From Solwaraspora sp. WMMD406 (lineage in GTDB: Bacteria; Actinomycetota; Actinomycetes; Mycobacteriales; Micromonosporaceae), in contig NZ_JARUBF010000001.1 of assembly GCF_029626025.1 (NCBI RefSeq), forward strand, positions 6,790,001-6,854,000: 64,000 bases of DNA, read 5' to 3'. Shown piece after piece: positions 18,223 through 26,098 of the stretch (positions are counted from its first letter, which is position 1; every line of letters starts with the position of its first letter). Under the pieces are notes generated by a model, which made no database searches, was not told the DNA's origin, and worked only from the letters and a program-made list of their open reading frames with translations. A program made the position numbers and the translations under genes.

Positions 18223-19215
18223 TCACCGTCCCAGGTGGATGAAGCCTGCCCACGCGGCCAGGTCGGCGGCCACCGAGCAGGTCACCGCCGCTGATCCGCT
18301 GGTGACGAGGCCTTGCTTCGCAGCCCGCAGTGCCCGCCGATCGCCGCTGCAGGACGCCCACATGTGCCCCATCAGCGGAGCGAACCGGCCCACCAGGTCG
18401 AGCGTGTCCGGGCCCGCGTACGGGTCGTTGACGGCGCGGACCAGCGGCTCCATCGCCTGCTGTGTCGCGGTCGGCTGCTGCACCGACCTCACGTGCTGCA
18501 CGAGCGCCCCGATCGTGTCCAATACGCTGCCCAGCTCCGATGGTGGATAGGGCATCCGGCGGGCGACGTCCAGTAGCCGGGTCACCCGGTCCAGATCGAT
18601 TGTGTCCGGATCGATCCGCCCACCGTAGAACTCGGTGACGGCCAGGACGCCTGCGGCGAGGCTGCGCAGATCGGTGTTGACATCGACCGCCCGTTCCCAG
18701 GACGGCCGGGCTTCGGCGATCCACCGCACCAGCCGGGGACCGCTGAACTCCGCCAGGTCCGGTGCGGTGTGCCGCACCGCGTCGTCGAGCAGGGCGATGG
18801 CGGCGTCCAGGTCGGCGGGCCGCTGTCCGGCGTCGTACACGGTGTGCCGGGCCAGCCCGTGCAGCAGCCGAACGTAGTGTCCGAGCTCAGCGTCCGCCGT
18901 GTCGGCGGCGAGTGCCCACAGCGTCGCGGCGACGCGTTCGGCCTCCGTCAGCAGCTCCGCAGACGGGTCAGGGCGCAGTGCCCGCAGCAGCCGGAGTCGG
19001 TGCCAGTGCACCTCGGCGAGGGTGCCCACGACGAGGCCGTAGTCGGGTTCGCCGACGCTCAGCCGCGAGGGCAGGGCGTCGAGCAGCTTGATCGCCCGGT
19101 CGTAGTCGCCCGGATCCCGTCGGCGCTCGCCACGGTAGCCGTACAGGATCGCGAGGTCGTAGCGCCACTTCCCGGCGGCGGGATGGTCCGGGGCGCGCTC
19201 CCAGCGCGGGTTCGA
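18223..19215 (-). pseudogene. 5'-truncated TPR-like helical protein
   Basis: The reading frame is protein-like from about 19215 down to the stop at 18223: WRYDLAILYGYRGERR, DYDRAIKLLDALPSRL, then repeated two-helix units such as AAIALLDDAVRHT and VTRLLDVARRM. These resemble TPR-type repeats found in actinobacterial CHAT-associated proteins. No ATG, GTG or TTG occurs in frame between the palindrome at 19263-19314 and GTG 19029, so the natural N-terminus is missing. Translation from GTG 19029 would give 268 residues. It is convergent to the ferritin-like pair. I take it as a decayed gene whose front was lost at or near the palindrome. Confidence 0.55.
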
Positions 19216-19262
19216 GTTCCGCGGGGCGCGGCAGCGTGCTGCGGCGGGGAACCATGTTCTCG

Positions 19263-19314
19263 TCGGGGCTGATCCCGTAGGGGGATCATGATCCCGCTAC
19301 GGGATCAGCCCCGA
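19263..19314. repeat. 52-bp near-perfect palindrome
   Basis: 26-bp arms with one mismatched pair and no loop, centred on ATCATGAT near 19288. Each arm contains GATCCC/GGGATC motifs twice, so the element is itself built of smaller dyads. It lies just in front of the truncated TPR gene, in a 375-bp stretch (19216-19589) that otherwise holds no recognisable gene. It could be a high-affinity operator, a cruciform-forming element or the footprint of a mobile element. Confidence 0.7.
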
Positions 19315-19589
19315 ACGCACTACAGGTCCGCTGGGCCGGTTCCGGCAGGCGGGGAGCCGCGCGGCGGACGCCGACCTTTGCCGTACACCTGCGTTATCCA
19401 CAGGCTGTGGACAACCGTTGTCCGTGCCGACCCCGTGCGGCAATGTTCCGGTCGTGTGGGCGGCGTGAGATGACGGCCGTCGAAGAGGCGGCGGACGACT
19501 CCGGGATGACCCCCGAGCCCGGCAGGCAGGCAGACCCGCAGGCCGGTAGCCGATGGCCAGAATTCTGACCAGTTGCTAACCCAGCTGCC

Positions 19590-19874
19590 ATGGAGACCAT
19601 TCCGATCACCGAGGCCAAGGCCCGGATCGCCGAACTCGCCGATCGGGTTGCTCGGGAACACGACCACTTCACGATCACCCGCAACGGCCGCGCGGACGTC
19701 ATGTTGATCTCGGTAGCCGAGTACGAATCGATGCGGGAAACGCTGGACCTGCTCTCCGACAGTGAAGCCCTGGCGGATCTGCGCCAGTCCCGGGAGGACT
19801 TCGCCTCGGGTGACACGTTCTCGATGGACGAGGTCCTCGGCGAGTTGGAGCGACGTCGCGACCGGGCAGCCTGA
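19590..19874 (+). CDS. Type II antitoxin, Phd/YefM family
   Basis: A 94-residue protein starting at ATG 19590. The N-terminal DNA-binding part METIPITEAKARIAELADRV and the strand pair FTITRNGRADVMLISVAEYESMRETLDLL are the Phd/YefM signature; the C-terminal acidic helix (SREDFASGDTFSMDEVLGELE) would wrap the toxin. The TGA overlaps the ATG of the RelE-like gene by one base. In such pairs the antitoxin neutralises the toxin and represses the operon, normally with the toxin as co-repressor. Confidence 0.95.
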   Translation: METIPITEAKARIAELADRVAREHDHFTITRNGRADVMLISVAEYESMRETLDLLSDSEALADLRQSREDFASGDTFSMDEVLGELERRRDRAA

Positions 19875-20185
19875 TGCCTCAGCGGAGCGAACAGGGCCAC
19901 GGCGTCGGCGAAGCACCCAGCCCGTACACCGTGATGTTCTCCCGCCAGGCCCGCCGCAACCTGCACGAGGACCTGCCATTGGAAGTGGCGATCGCGGCAA
20001 CGGAGACCATCGCTCGGGCGATCGCGGTCAACCCCTACCGGCCCGGCAAACCGCTCGACGAGCCCTTCGACGGCTTCCACTCTGCCCGGCGCGGCACATA
20101 CCGGATCATCTACCGGGTCAACGAGGCCAAGCGGGTTGTCGAGATCCAGTCGATCCGTCACCGACGCGACGCCTACCGATCATAG
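19874..20185 (+). CDS. Type II toxin, RelE/ParE family
   Basis: A 103-residue protein, with start ATG 19874 in a TGATG overlap. An N-terminal extension of about 16 residues precedes the RelE core: YTVMFSRQARRNLHEDLP, FDGFHSARRGTYRIIYRVNEAKRVVEIQSIRHRRDAY. The Arg and Tyr residues of the last strands (RRGTYRIIYR, RHRRDAY) are those expected in RelE-type ribosome-dependent mRNA endonucleases. It ends 23 bases before a DUF805 remnant, suggesting the pair was inserted there. Confidence 0.93.
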   Translation: MPQRSEQGHGVGEAPSPYTVMFSRQARRNLHEDLPLEVAIAATETIARAIAVNPYRPGKPLDEPFDGFHSARRGTYRIIYRVNEAKRVVEIQSIRHRRDAYRS

Positions 20186-20208
20186 GAGCGCCTGCCTCGC
20201 GAGCATCG

Positions 20209-20424
20209 CGACAATTCTCCTTGGCGCTGTTGTTGCCGAGCTTGGCGGTCGGCGTACGACGGCTGCACGACACCGACCGGTCCGGCTGGTGGCTGCTGAT
20301 CGCGCTGATCCCGATCGTCGGAGCGATCGTCCTGCTGGTGTTCTTCGTGCTGGATGGCACGCACGGCCCGAACCGCTTCGGCCCCGACCCGAAGGACGTC
20401 GCCGGATTCGGGGCGGCCGTCTGA
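20209..20424 (+). pseudogene. C-terminal remnant of a DUF805 membrane protein
   Basis: The frame is protein-like from about 20209 to the TGA at 20422-20424: a first partial helix SLALLLPSLAVGVRRLHDTDRSGWW, then the second helix LLIALIPIVGAIVLLVFFVLDG and the conserved end GTHGPNRFGPDPK. These are the RRLHD-x-x-(R/K)SGWW and NRFGPDP marks of the DUF805 family. The first two helices of the family are absent, and only TTG codons near 20221 could start it. The missing part lies where the toxin-antitoxin pair now sits. Confidence 0.75.
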
Positions 20425-20440
20425 CGCCCGACAGCTACGA

Positions 20441-20497
20441 CGATGTGAGGCTGAGATACCTATCCCGTACGCCGATAGGTATCTCAGCCTCACATCG
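20441..20497. terminator. Perfect 24-bp inverted repeat (hairpin)
   Basis: Perfect 24-bp arms (20441-20464 and 20474-20497) around a 9-base loop, about half A/T, unlike the GC-rich surroundings. It separates the DUF805 remnant from the convergent DUF397 gene. The position fits a bidirectional terminator, but the length, perfection and base composition also fit a mobile palindromic repeat. Confidence 0.7.
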
Positions 20498-20524
20498 GTG
20501 CCGTCAGCGCGGGTGCCGGGGTGG

Positions 20525-20725
20525 TCAGCCGCCGAGGGTGCCGGTCTTGGTCGCGGCGACGAAGGCGGACCAGCTCGCCGGGGCGATCATCAGCACCGGC
20601 CCGGCCAGGTCCTTGGAGTCCCGCACCCCAACGACACCAGCCAGCTGATCAGCCACCTCGACACACTGTCCCTGGTCGTTGGAACGGCTGCTCTTGCGCC
20701 ACGTGACGTTGGACAGGTTGGTCAT
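20525..20725 (-). CDS. DUF397 protein
   Basis: A 66-residue protein with the standard DUF397 pattern: N-terminal VTWRKSSRSNDQGQCVEVA, then GVVGVRDSKD and a C-terminal SWSAFVAATKTGTLGG. Its ATG overlaps the stop of the XRE regulator by four bases. DUF397 proteins are almost always paired with XRE/DUF5753 regulators in actinomycetes, and are proposed to act with them in a toxin-antitoxin-like or developmental control (the Streptomyces whiJ/bldB-type families). The exact function here is unknown. Confidence 0.93.
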   Translation of the reverse strand: MTNLSNVTWRKSSRSNDQGQCVEVADQLAGVVGVRDSKDLAGPVLMIAPASWSAFVAATKTGTLGG

Positions 20726-21594
20726 GACTCGTACTCCTTTGCGGTCCGGATGAGGAGATCACGCGACGCGGCCTGGTCCAGCGCCACTGTCGAAAGGCCA
20801 TCGAAGGCAATCGTATAGCGCTCGGCCTCATCCGGACGGTCCAAGTAGAGGGCACCTGTGAGCCCTTCGACGTAGATCGTGGTCGGCTCAACCTCACCGG
20901 GGAAGGCCATGATCGTGAAGTCCTTGGCGAGGGTGCCGCCATGGACTCCTGCGGCGAACGGGATCACCCGGATCGAGACGTTCGGCAGCTCACCAGCCTC
21001 GACCAGCCGGCGAAGCTGGGCAGACATCACCGTCCCCGAGCCGACCGGGCGGCGGATCACCGCCTCATCCAACACGATGTCGAACTGGGGCAAATGCGGC
21101 TCGATCCGGGTGAGTAGCTGTGCGCGCTGCAGCCGCACCGCCACCCGCCGCTCGATGGTCTCGGGCGAGAGGTTGAGCGGGCTGGCCGTGAACACTGCGG
21201 TTGCGTACTCCCGGGTTTGCAGCACCCCCGAGACGAGGTTGGTGTGGTACTCGCGGAGGTGGGAGGCGGCTTCTTCGAGGCCGATGAACAGCTCGAACCA
21301 GGACGGGATGCTGGCGTAGTCGTGCCACCAGCCCTTCTCCCTGGTCTTCGGGGCGAGGGCGGCCAGCGCCTCGGTCATCTTCAGGTCCGCGCCGTACAGC
21401 TCGCAGAGCAACACCACGTCCTCGGTACGGACCGGGACCTCGCCCTGCTCCATCCGCCACAGCTTGCTGTTGGACCAGGTGAGCACCCGCGCCGCCTCGA
21501 TCTGCGCCATCCGCGCCCGCTCCTCGCGCAGCCGACGCAGCTCCCGACCGAGCTGCCGCCGAGGCACCGAAGAGTTCAACAAGGTCGCGGCCAT
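20722..21594 (-). CDS. XRE-family regulator with DUF5753 domain
   Basis: The start is ATG 21594 (MAATLLNSS) with GGAGG six bases upstream; the longer frame to 21705 is not supported. The 290-residue protein has an XRE HTH (about 10-70: LGRELRRLREERARMAQIEAARVLTWSNSKLWRMEQG) and the DUF5753 domain (about 95-285) with EAASHLREYHTNLVSGVLQTREYA, a RVAVRLQRAQLL segment, DEAVIRRPVG and IRVIPFAAGVHGG. It forms an operon with the DUF397 gene. Two inverted repeats with GTTCG/CGAAC arms lie upstream. Confidence 0.93.
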   Translation of the reverse strand: MAATLLNSSVPRRQLGRELRRLREERARMAQIEAARVLTWSNSKLWRMEQGEVPVRTEDVVLLCELYGADLKMTEALAALAPKTREKGWWHDYASIPSWFELFIGLEEAASHLREYHTNLVSGVLQTREYATAVFTASPLNLSPETIERRVAVRLQRAQLLTRIEPHLPQFDIVLDEAVIRRPVGSGTVMSAQLRRLVEAGELPNVSIRVIPFAAGVHGGTLAKDFTIMAFPGEVEPTTIYVEGLTGALYLDRPDEAERYTIAFDGLSTVALDQAASRDLLIRTAKEYES

Positions 21595-21750
21595 CTGCCA
21601 CCTCCCGAGACGTCGTTTGCCAATCGAGCCCATGCCGTACCTCGGTAAGAGCTGTTGATCGACGGACGCCACGATCATACGGTCGAATCGAATCCCTGGT
21701 GACATCCCCGACAGGAATTGCGGAGTCGCCGGTCGACCGACAGACTCGTA

Positions 21751-21773
21751 TTCGTTCGGGAAACGCGAACGAA
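21751..21773. promoter_or_regulatory. Inverted repeat 1 upstream of the XRE gene
   Basis: Perfect arms TTCGTTCG and CGAACGAA with a 7-base spacer, 157 bp upstream of the XRE start. The half-site shares GTTCG with the second repeat at 21819. Likely a binding site for the XRE/DUF5753 protein. Confidence 0.45.
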
Positions 21774-21818
21774 GCGCCGCAAAGCCGGCGCGTCTTCCAC
21801 TTCATGAATACGGCGTCA

Positions 21819-21849
21819 CCGTTCGGTGGGCGGCAAACCACCCGAACGG
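21819..21849. promoter_or_regulatory. Inverted repeat 2 upstream of the small membrane protein gene
   Basis: Arms CCGTTCGG (21819-21826) and CCGAACGG (21842-21849) with a 15-base spacer, in the 368-bp gap between the divergent XRE gene and the small gene at 21963. No gene is seen in that gap. Confidence 0.4.
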
Positions 21850-21962
21850 TCAACATCGTTTCACCCCGATCAGGCGTGGCGGCCGAGGCGACTCTCCCGG
21901 CCCGCCCGGCCGCCACGCCGCCCTATATCCCCAGCTCAGCGATGCTATGCGGAGGTCGAGAA

Positions 21963-22130
21963 ATGTCGCCTATCGAGTTCTGGCTCGCCATGGCCGGCGC
22001 TGCCTTGATCGGGTTCCTCGCCGGGCTGCTGAGTTTCAAGGTCAAGAGTCGCTGGTGCCCGGAGTGCGGGGCGATGACCTATCCCCGGCTGCCACCGGGT
22101 CCCGAACGAGGCTCCTCATCGCAAATCTGA
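21963..22130 (+). CDS. Small membrane protein with Cys pair
   Basis: A 55-residue protein starting at ATG 21963 with GGAGG seven bases upstream. One transmembrane helix (FWLAMAGAALIGFLAGLLSF), then a cytoplasmic-type basic stretch KVKSRW and a CPEC motif, which may be half of a zinc ribbon. It is not a family I can name. Its place next to the XRE/DUF397 pair and before the CxxC-containing gene at 22174 suggests it belongs to the same accessory set. Confidence 0.6.
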   Translation: MSPIEFWLAMAGAALIGFLAGLLSFKVKSRWCPECGAMTYPRLPPGPERGSSSQI

Positions 22131-22173
22131 ACGCAATTCCATGTCGAGCAGCACCATCAACTTGTGAGGGATC

Positions 22174-22599
22174 ATGCCGTACCGAAATGACGAGCCGGAC
22201 CGGTTCTCCCGCCCGCCGCTGCCGTCCCACTTGATCAACCAGTTGCCGACGCCCGGCCGACCGCCGCTACCGCAACGCCAACCCGGCGAGACCGACGTCG
22301 ACGCCGACCCGCGCTTTAATCTGATCGCCGCGCGGGGCGTCGCACCGGCACCCCGCAGCGGCGACGACGCGCCACCAGCGGGCGACCACGTCGCCGACAT
22401 GGTCCAGCTCGCCCGGCAGACCGCCGAGCGGCACATGCCCGACCGGTTGGGCGGCTGCCGGCACTGTCACCGTACGTACTGCGAAATGTTCCTCGACGCC
22501 CTCGCCGTGCTCGACCGCCGCGACCAGCGCGCGGCCCGCCGCATCCGGGTCGTCCTGCAGTACGCCGGCCTCACCCCACCGGCCCCGCCGCAGGACTGA
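22174..22599 (+). CDS. Hypothetical protein with Cys/His cluster
   Basis: A 141-residue protein with ATG 22174 preceded by GAGGGAT. The first 80 residues are Pro/Arg-rich and probably disordered. The C-terminal part is helical with GGCRHCHRTYCEMFLDALAVLDRRDQRAARRIRVVLQYAGL; the C-x2-C-x4-C spacing with nearby His suggests metal binding. The last 29 bases overlap the convergent ABC ATPase gene. No function can be given; similar small proteins accompany XRE/DUF397 pairs in actinomycetes. Confidence 0.6.
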   Translation: MPYRNDEPDRFSRPPLPSHLINQLPTPGRPPLPQRQPGETDVDADPRFNLIAARGVAPAPRSGDDAPPAGDHVADMVQLARQTAERHMPDRLGGCRHCHRTYCEMFLDALAVLDRRDQRAARRIRVVLQYAGLTPPAPPQD

Positions 22600-23299
22600 C
22601 GGTGTCTTCGACGATCCGGCCGTCCCGGATCCGGACGACGCGATCACACCGCGCGGCGAGGCTTGGATCGTGCGTCGCGATCATCAGCGAGGCTCCGAGC
22701 CGGTCCCGCACGCCGAACAACAGCTCGATGATGTCGTTGCCGGTCTGGCTGTCCAGGTTGCCGGTCGGTTCGTCGGCCAACACCAGCATCGGGTCGTTGA
22801 TCAAAGCACGGGCGATGGCGACCCGCTGCTGCTGCCCGCCGGACAGCTTCGACGGCAACGAGTCGGCGCGATCAGCCAGTCCTACTGCGTCGAGCAGCTG
22901 CCGGGCCTTGGCCCGCTTGTCGAACCCGACCTTGTACGGCAGCAGCGGCGCGATGACGTTGTCGGTGGCGGTCAGGGTCGGCAGGAGGTGGAACCGCTGG
23001 AACACGAAGCCCACCCGACGTCGGTATTCGGCCAGGCGACGCCCCTTGAGCCCGGTGATCCGCTCACCCGCGACCTCGATCGTCCCCGCGTCAGGGGTGT
23101 CGAGCGCCCCGACCAGGTGCAGCAGGGTGGACTTGCCGGATCCGGACGGCCCGGTCACGGCGACTATCTCGCCCCGGCTCATCTTGAAATCGACGCCGTC
23201 GCAGGCGTGGATCGGCTCGCTGGCCTCCGTACGGTAGCTCTTGGACAGGTCGACGACCCGCACCATCGGTTGCCGGCCGGCTTCGGTTTCGTCAGCCAC
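22571..23299 (-). CDS. ABC transporter ATP-binding protein, MacB/LolD type
   Basis: A 242-residue ATPase. Walker A GPSGSGKST (about 51-59), Q-loop VFQRFHLLPTLTATDNV, signature LSGGQQQRVAIARAL, Walker B LVLADEPTGNLD and H-loop ATHDP are all present. The LLPTLTATDNV and DEPTGNLDSQTG segments are typical of the MacB/LolD/FtsE-like group that pairs with FtsX-type permeases. The start GTG 23299 is only three bases downstream of the permease stop, and GGAGGAG is inside the end of the permease gene, so the two are one operon. Confidence 0.95.
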   Translation of the reverse strand: MADETEAGRQPMVRVVDLSKSYRTEASEPIHACDGVDFKMSRGEIVAVTGPSGSGKSTLLHLVGALDTPDAGTIEVAGERITGLKGRRLAEYRRRVGFVFQRFHLLPTLTATDNVIAPLLPYKVGFDKRAKARQLLDAVGLADRADSLPSKLSGGQQQRVAIARALINDPMLVLADEPTGNLDSQTGNDIIELLFGVRDRLGASLMIATHDPSLAARCDRVVRIRDGRIVEDTVSPAAGPVG

Positions 23300-23302
23300 G
23301 GG

Positions 23303-26047
23303 CTACTCCTCCACCAACAGGTGCGTGATCGGGCGGCGGCGTAGCGACTGGATCGGCGGGATCGTCGCTACAGCGGCGGCGAGGACACCGACAGCGGCTA
23401 CGAACGCGGCCACCGGCAGCAGCTGGACCAGGCCGGTGCCCGAGCCACCGGCGAGCAGCACCGCGAGTCCGAGTCCGACGATGGCTCCGGGAACGGCCCC
23501 GATCAGGCCGAGCACCACGCCCTCGGTGAGGACCAGTCGGGAAATCGCGCCGTGGGTCCAGCCGGTCGCTTGCAGCGCGGCGAACTCCGACGCGCGCTCC
23601 CGGACGTTGAGAAAGACCACGTCGGCGACGGCGACCGTCGCGAGGACCAGCATCGCCGCCACAGCGGCCAGATCGGAACCCCGCACCTGTACGGCCACCG
23701 CGTCACCGAGCAGGCTGCCGACCAGGACTCCCTGGAACGCCCAGGTGATGGCGACCAGCAGAGTCAGCGCCGTCACCGCGACTCCCAGCGCCGCGCCGCC
23801 CAACGCCGTACGCCCCGGGGTCCGCCAAAGGTTGACCACCGCGAGACCGGTGAGGCCGAGGAACAACCTGGCGCGGCGACCAGCGACGACCGGCGGCCGC
23901 ACCGCCGCTATGGAATCGGCCCGCGAGGCCTGTATCGCCGGGATCAGACCGGCGGACAGGGACACCAGGATCGCCGCCGGCACAGCCGACACGGCCCGCG
24001 ACCACGACACGTCGATGCCGAGCGAACCGGCGGTCAGCCACGCTCCGACGGCACCCAGGACACCGGCGGCCAGCCCGATCACCATCAGTTCACCCAGGAC
24101 CACGGCGAACAACGACCGCCGCTGCCAACCCAGGCAGGCGAGCACGCCGAGTTCGGTACGCCGGGCTCGTACCGCCGCCGCCGAGGAGTTGCCGACGAAC
24201 ACCGCACAGACCGCCAGGACCAGCACGAACAGGATCAGCGACTTGCGCTCCACCGCCTCGCTGATCACGGTGCCGACGCCCTTCTTCGACCACCATTCCG
24301 TGAGTACGAGATCGGGCCGGCCGAAGTCACCGGCCGGTAGCGCCACGGTCCGCTCGGTCGGCGACGAGCCGACGGTGATGTCGACGTGCAGGCCGGTCGT
24401 CTCGGCGATGCGCTCCGCCGCGACCCGGACCCGCTCCCGGGACACGTCGTCGACGCCCGTCACGCCGGCGACCCGGACCCGGACGGCGGCCACCGGTCTC
24501 GTCCCCGACGACCGGTCGAAGGCCCCGTAGAAGGACTCGACCGCGTCCAGGGTCGTCAGCAACAGCGGCGGTTGCTGCACATAACCGGCCGGGTTGCCCG
24601 ACGGCAGCAGCGGCTGTCCGCCCAACAGATCCTTGGACTGGTCGTCGGCTCCGGGCAATCCGGGCGACTGGTAGGCACCGAGCGGCACCTCGGACAGGGC
24701 AGAGAAGGTCTCGATCAGCTCCGGGTCGAATCGGCCGGACAGGGCGAGCTTCGGATGGGTCACGGCCCGACCGACGGCGAGGCGATGCAGGCGCAGGTCG
24801 CGGAAGCCCCGATCGTCGGCGGCGACCGGCGCGCTGGCGATACGGCCGCCGAACGCCCCCCGCCACACGTCGCCCGCGACCTGTTGATCTCGCGGGACGG
24901 TCGCACCGTCGGGCCCGGTGTCCCACTCGACTGGTCCGGCCGTCCAGTAGCCGTCCACCGCGTTACCGAACGCGTGCCCGAGGTCCCGGAGCAGGAAATC
25001 GCTCGCGTCCCGGCCGTCGACCCCGATGGACGTGACGCTGACACCGGGCGCGGCGGCGGCGAAGCTGTCCGGTGCGGCGATGCTCTCCTTAGCATCGACG
25101 AACTGTTCCGCGACATCGCGTGGCAGCCGCTCGACCTCGACGATCGCTTGCTGGTCGACGTAGCTGTCACTCGCCGCGATCACCGGGATCGTGCGCGCCG
25201 ACACGTCGCCGCCGCCCGCGGCTGCCTCGGCCGACGTGGCCGGGAGGTAGTCCCCGGACACAATCGCCTCGTCCAAGCCGACCAACTCGGCTTCGGCCGC
25301 CGGATCCACAGCGGCCAAGACGTACGGGACACGCCAGTCGAGCAGGAACGCGCGATCGGCCGCGTACTCGCGGCTGTCCTCGGTCAGGGAGTAGCACTGC
25401 ACGTTCTCGCTGAGCGAGGACTCGGTGGACTCCCCTGCCTGGATGCTGATCGACTTGCCGCAGATGTTGACGCGGTCGCCGGACGGGGTCACCTCGTCGA
25501 GGAAGCTTCCGGTGGGGTTGCGGTCGGAGACCTCGACGACGTCTCGATGCTCGACCGGGTTGGGAGTGAAGTAGGCGTACGCCGTGTCCGGTCCGATGGT
25601 GCTCAGGCCACGATCCGTCCGCCAGTTGACGGTGAGCCGGTACGCGGACCGTTGCCCGTCTGGCACGACGTCGGACAGGTCGACCGGGATCCGCAGCTGC
25701 GGAACGACCATGCCGACGAGAGCGATCGGTGCCGCCACTTCCACCCCGGAGATGTCCCGAATCGCGGAGACCTGTTCCAGGCTGATGCCGCCGGGTGCCT
25801 CAGTGAGGAAGTTGGGCCGAACGATCCCGGTCGTCGCTTCCTGCTCGGTGATCGAATCCGCCGGTCGGACCAGGATGTCGTACGCGGTGCGGGCGTTGGC
25901 CTGCACCGTTCCGATGACACTGAGGCGTGCCGTCTCAGCCGTCCCGGTCAGCACCGTGAAACTGGTGACCGCGACGAAGATCCCGACCAGCAGGGCGATC
26001 GACCGGGTCCACCGGCGGATGATCTGCGACCACACGATCCGCGTCAT
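23303..26047 (-). CDS. FtsX-like ABC transporter permease (MacB type)
   Basis: A 914-residue permease. An N-terminal helix (about 17-37) precedes a very long extracytoplasmic domain (about 40-600), followed by three helices around 615-790 (LFVLVLAVCAVFVGN; LGELMVIGLAAGVLGAVGAWL; AVPAAILVSLSAGLIPAI), and three further helices near the C-terminus (about 810-900). Two copies of the FtsX membrane core are indicated by the repeated RRTELGVLACLGWQRRSLFAVVLGE and RASEFAALQATGWTHGAISRLVLTE motifs. With the ATPase it would act as a mechanotransmission-type exporter or lipoprotein-related system. Substrate unknown. Confidence 0.9.
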   Translation of the reverse strand: MTRIVWSQIIRRWTRSIALLVGIFVAVTSFTVLTGTAETARLSVIGTVQANARTAYDILVRPADSITEQEATTGIVRPNFLTEAPGGISLEQVSAIRDISGVEVAAPIALVGMVVPQLRIPVDLSDVVPDGQRSAYRLTVNWRTDRGLSTIGPDTAYAYFTPNPVEHRDVVEVSDRNPTGSFLDEVTPSGDRVNICGKSISIQAGESTESSLSENVQCYSLTEDSREYAADRAFLLDWRVPYVLAAVDPAAEAELVGLDEAIVSGDYLPATSAEAAAGGGDVSARTIPVIAASDSYVDQQAIVEVERLPRDVAEQFVDAKESIAAPDSFAAAAPGVSVTSIGVDGRDASDFLLRDLGHAFGNAVDGYWTAGPVEWDTGPDGATVPRDQQVAGDVWRGAFGGRIASAPVAADDRGFRDLRLHRLAVGRAVTHPKLALSGRFDPELIETFSALSEVPLGAYQSPGLPGADDQSKDLLGGQPLLPSGNPAGYVQQPPLLLTTLDAVESFYGAFDRSSGTRPVAAVRVRVAGVTGVDDVSRERVRVAAERIAETTGLHVDITVGSSPTERTVALPAGDFGRPDLVLTEWWSKKGVGTVISEAVERKSLILFVLVLAVCAVFVGNSSAAAVRARRTELGVLACLGWQRRSLFAVVLGELMVIGLAAGVLGAVGAWLTAGSLGIDVSWSRAVSAVPAAILVSLSAGLIPAIQASRADSIAAVRPPVVAGRRARLFLGLTGLAVVNLWRTPGRTALGGAALGVAVTALTLLVAITWAFQGVLVGSLLGDAVAVQVRGSDLAAVAAMLVLATVAVADVVFLNVRERASEFAALQATGWTHGAISRLVLTEGVVLGLIGAVPGAIVGLGLAVLLAGGSGTGLVQLLPVAAFVAAVGVLAAAVATIPPIQSLRRRPITHLLVEE

Positions 26048-26098
26048 CGCTACGGAATCCCACCGGTCATCGGTTCACTGTAGTCACTCCCGGCCGGG

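Noticed and set aside
18213-18239. Possible hairpin at the convergent ferritin/TPR ends
   Set aside because: Only six paired bases with a 15-base loop, overlapping the stop codon of the TPR gene; not convincing as a terminator.
19288-19473. Two opposing small ORFs both beginning MIPLRDQPR at the 52-bp palindrome
   Set aside because: The identical beginnings are only a consequence of the palindrome; the rest of each frame is Arg/Pro/Ser-rich and without coding bias.
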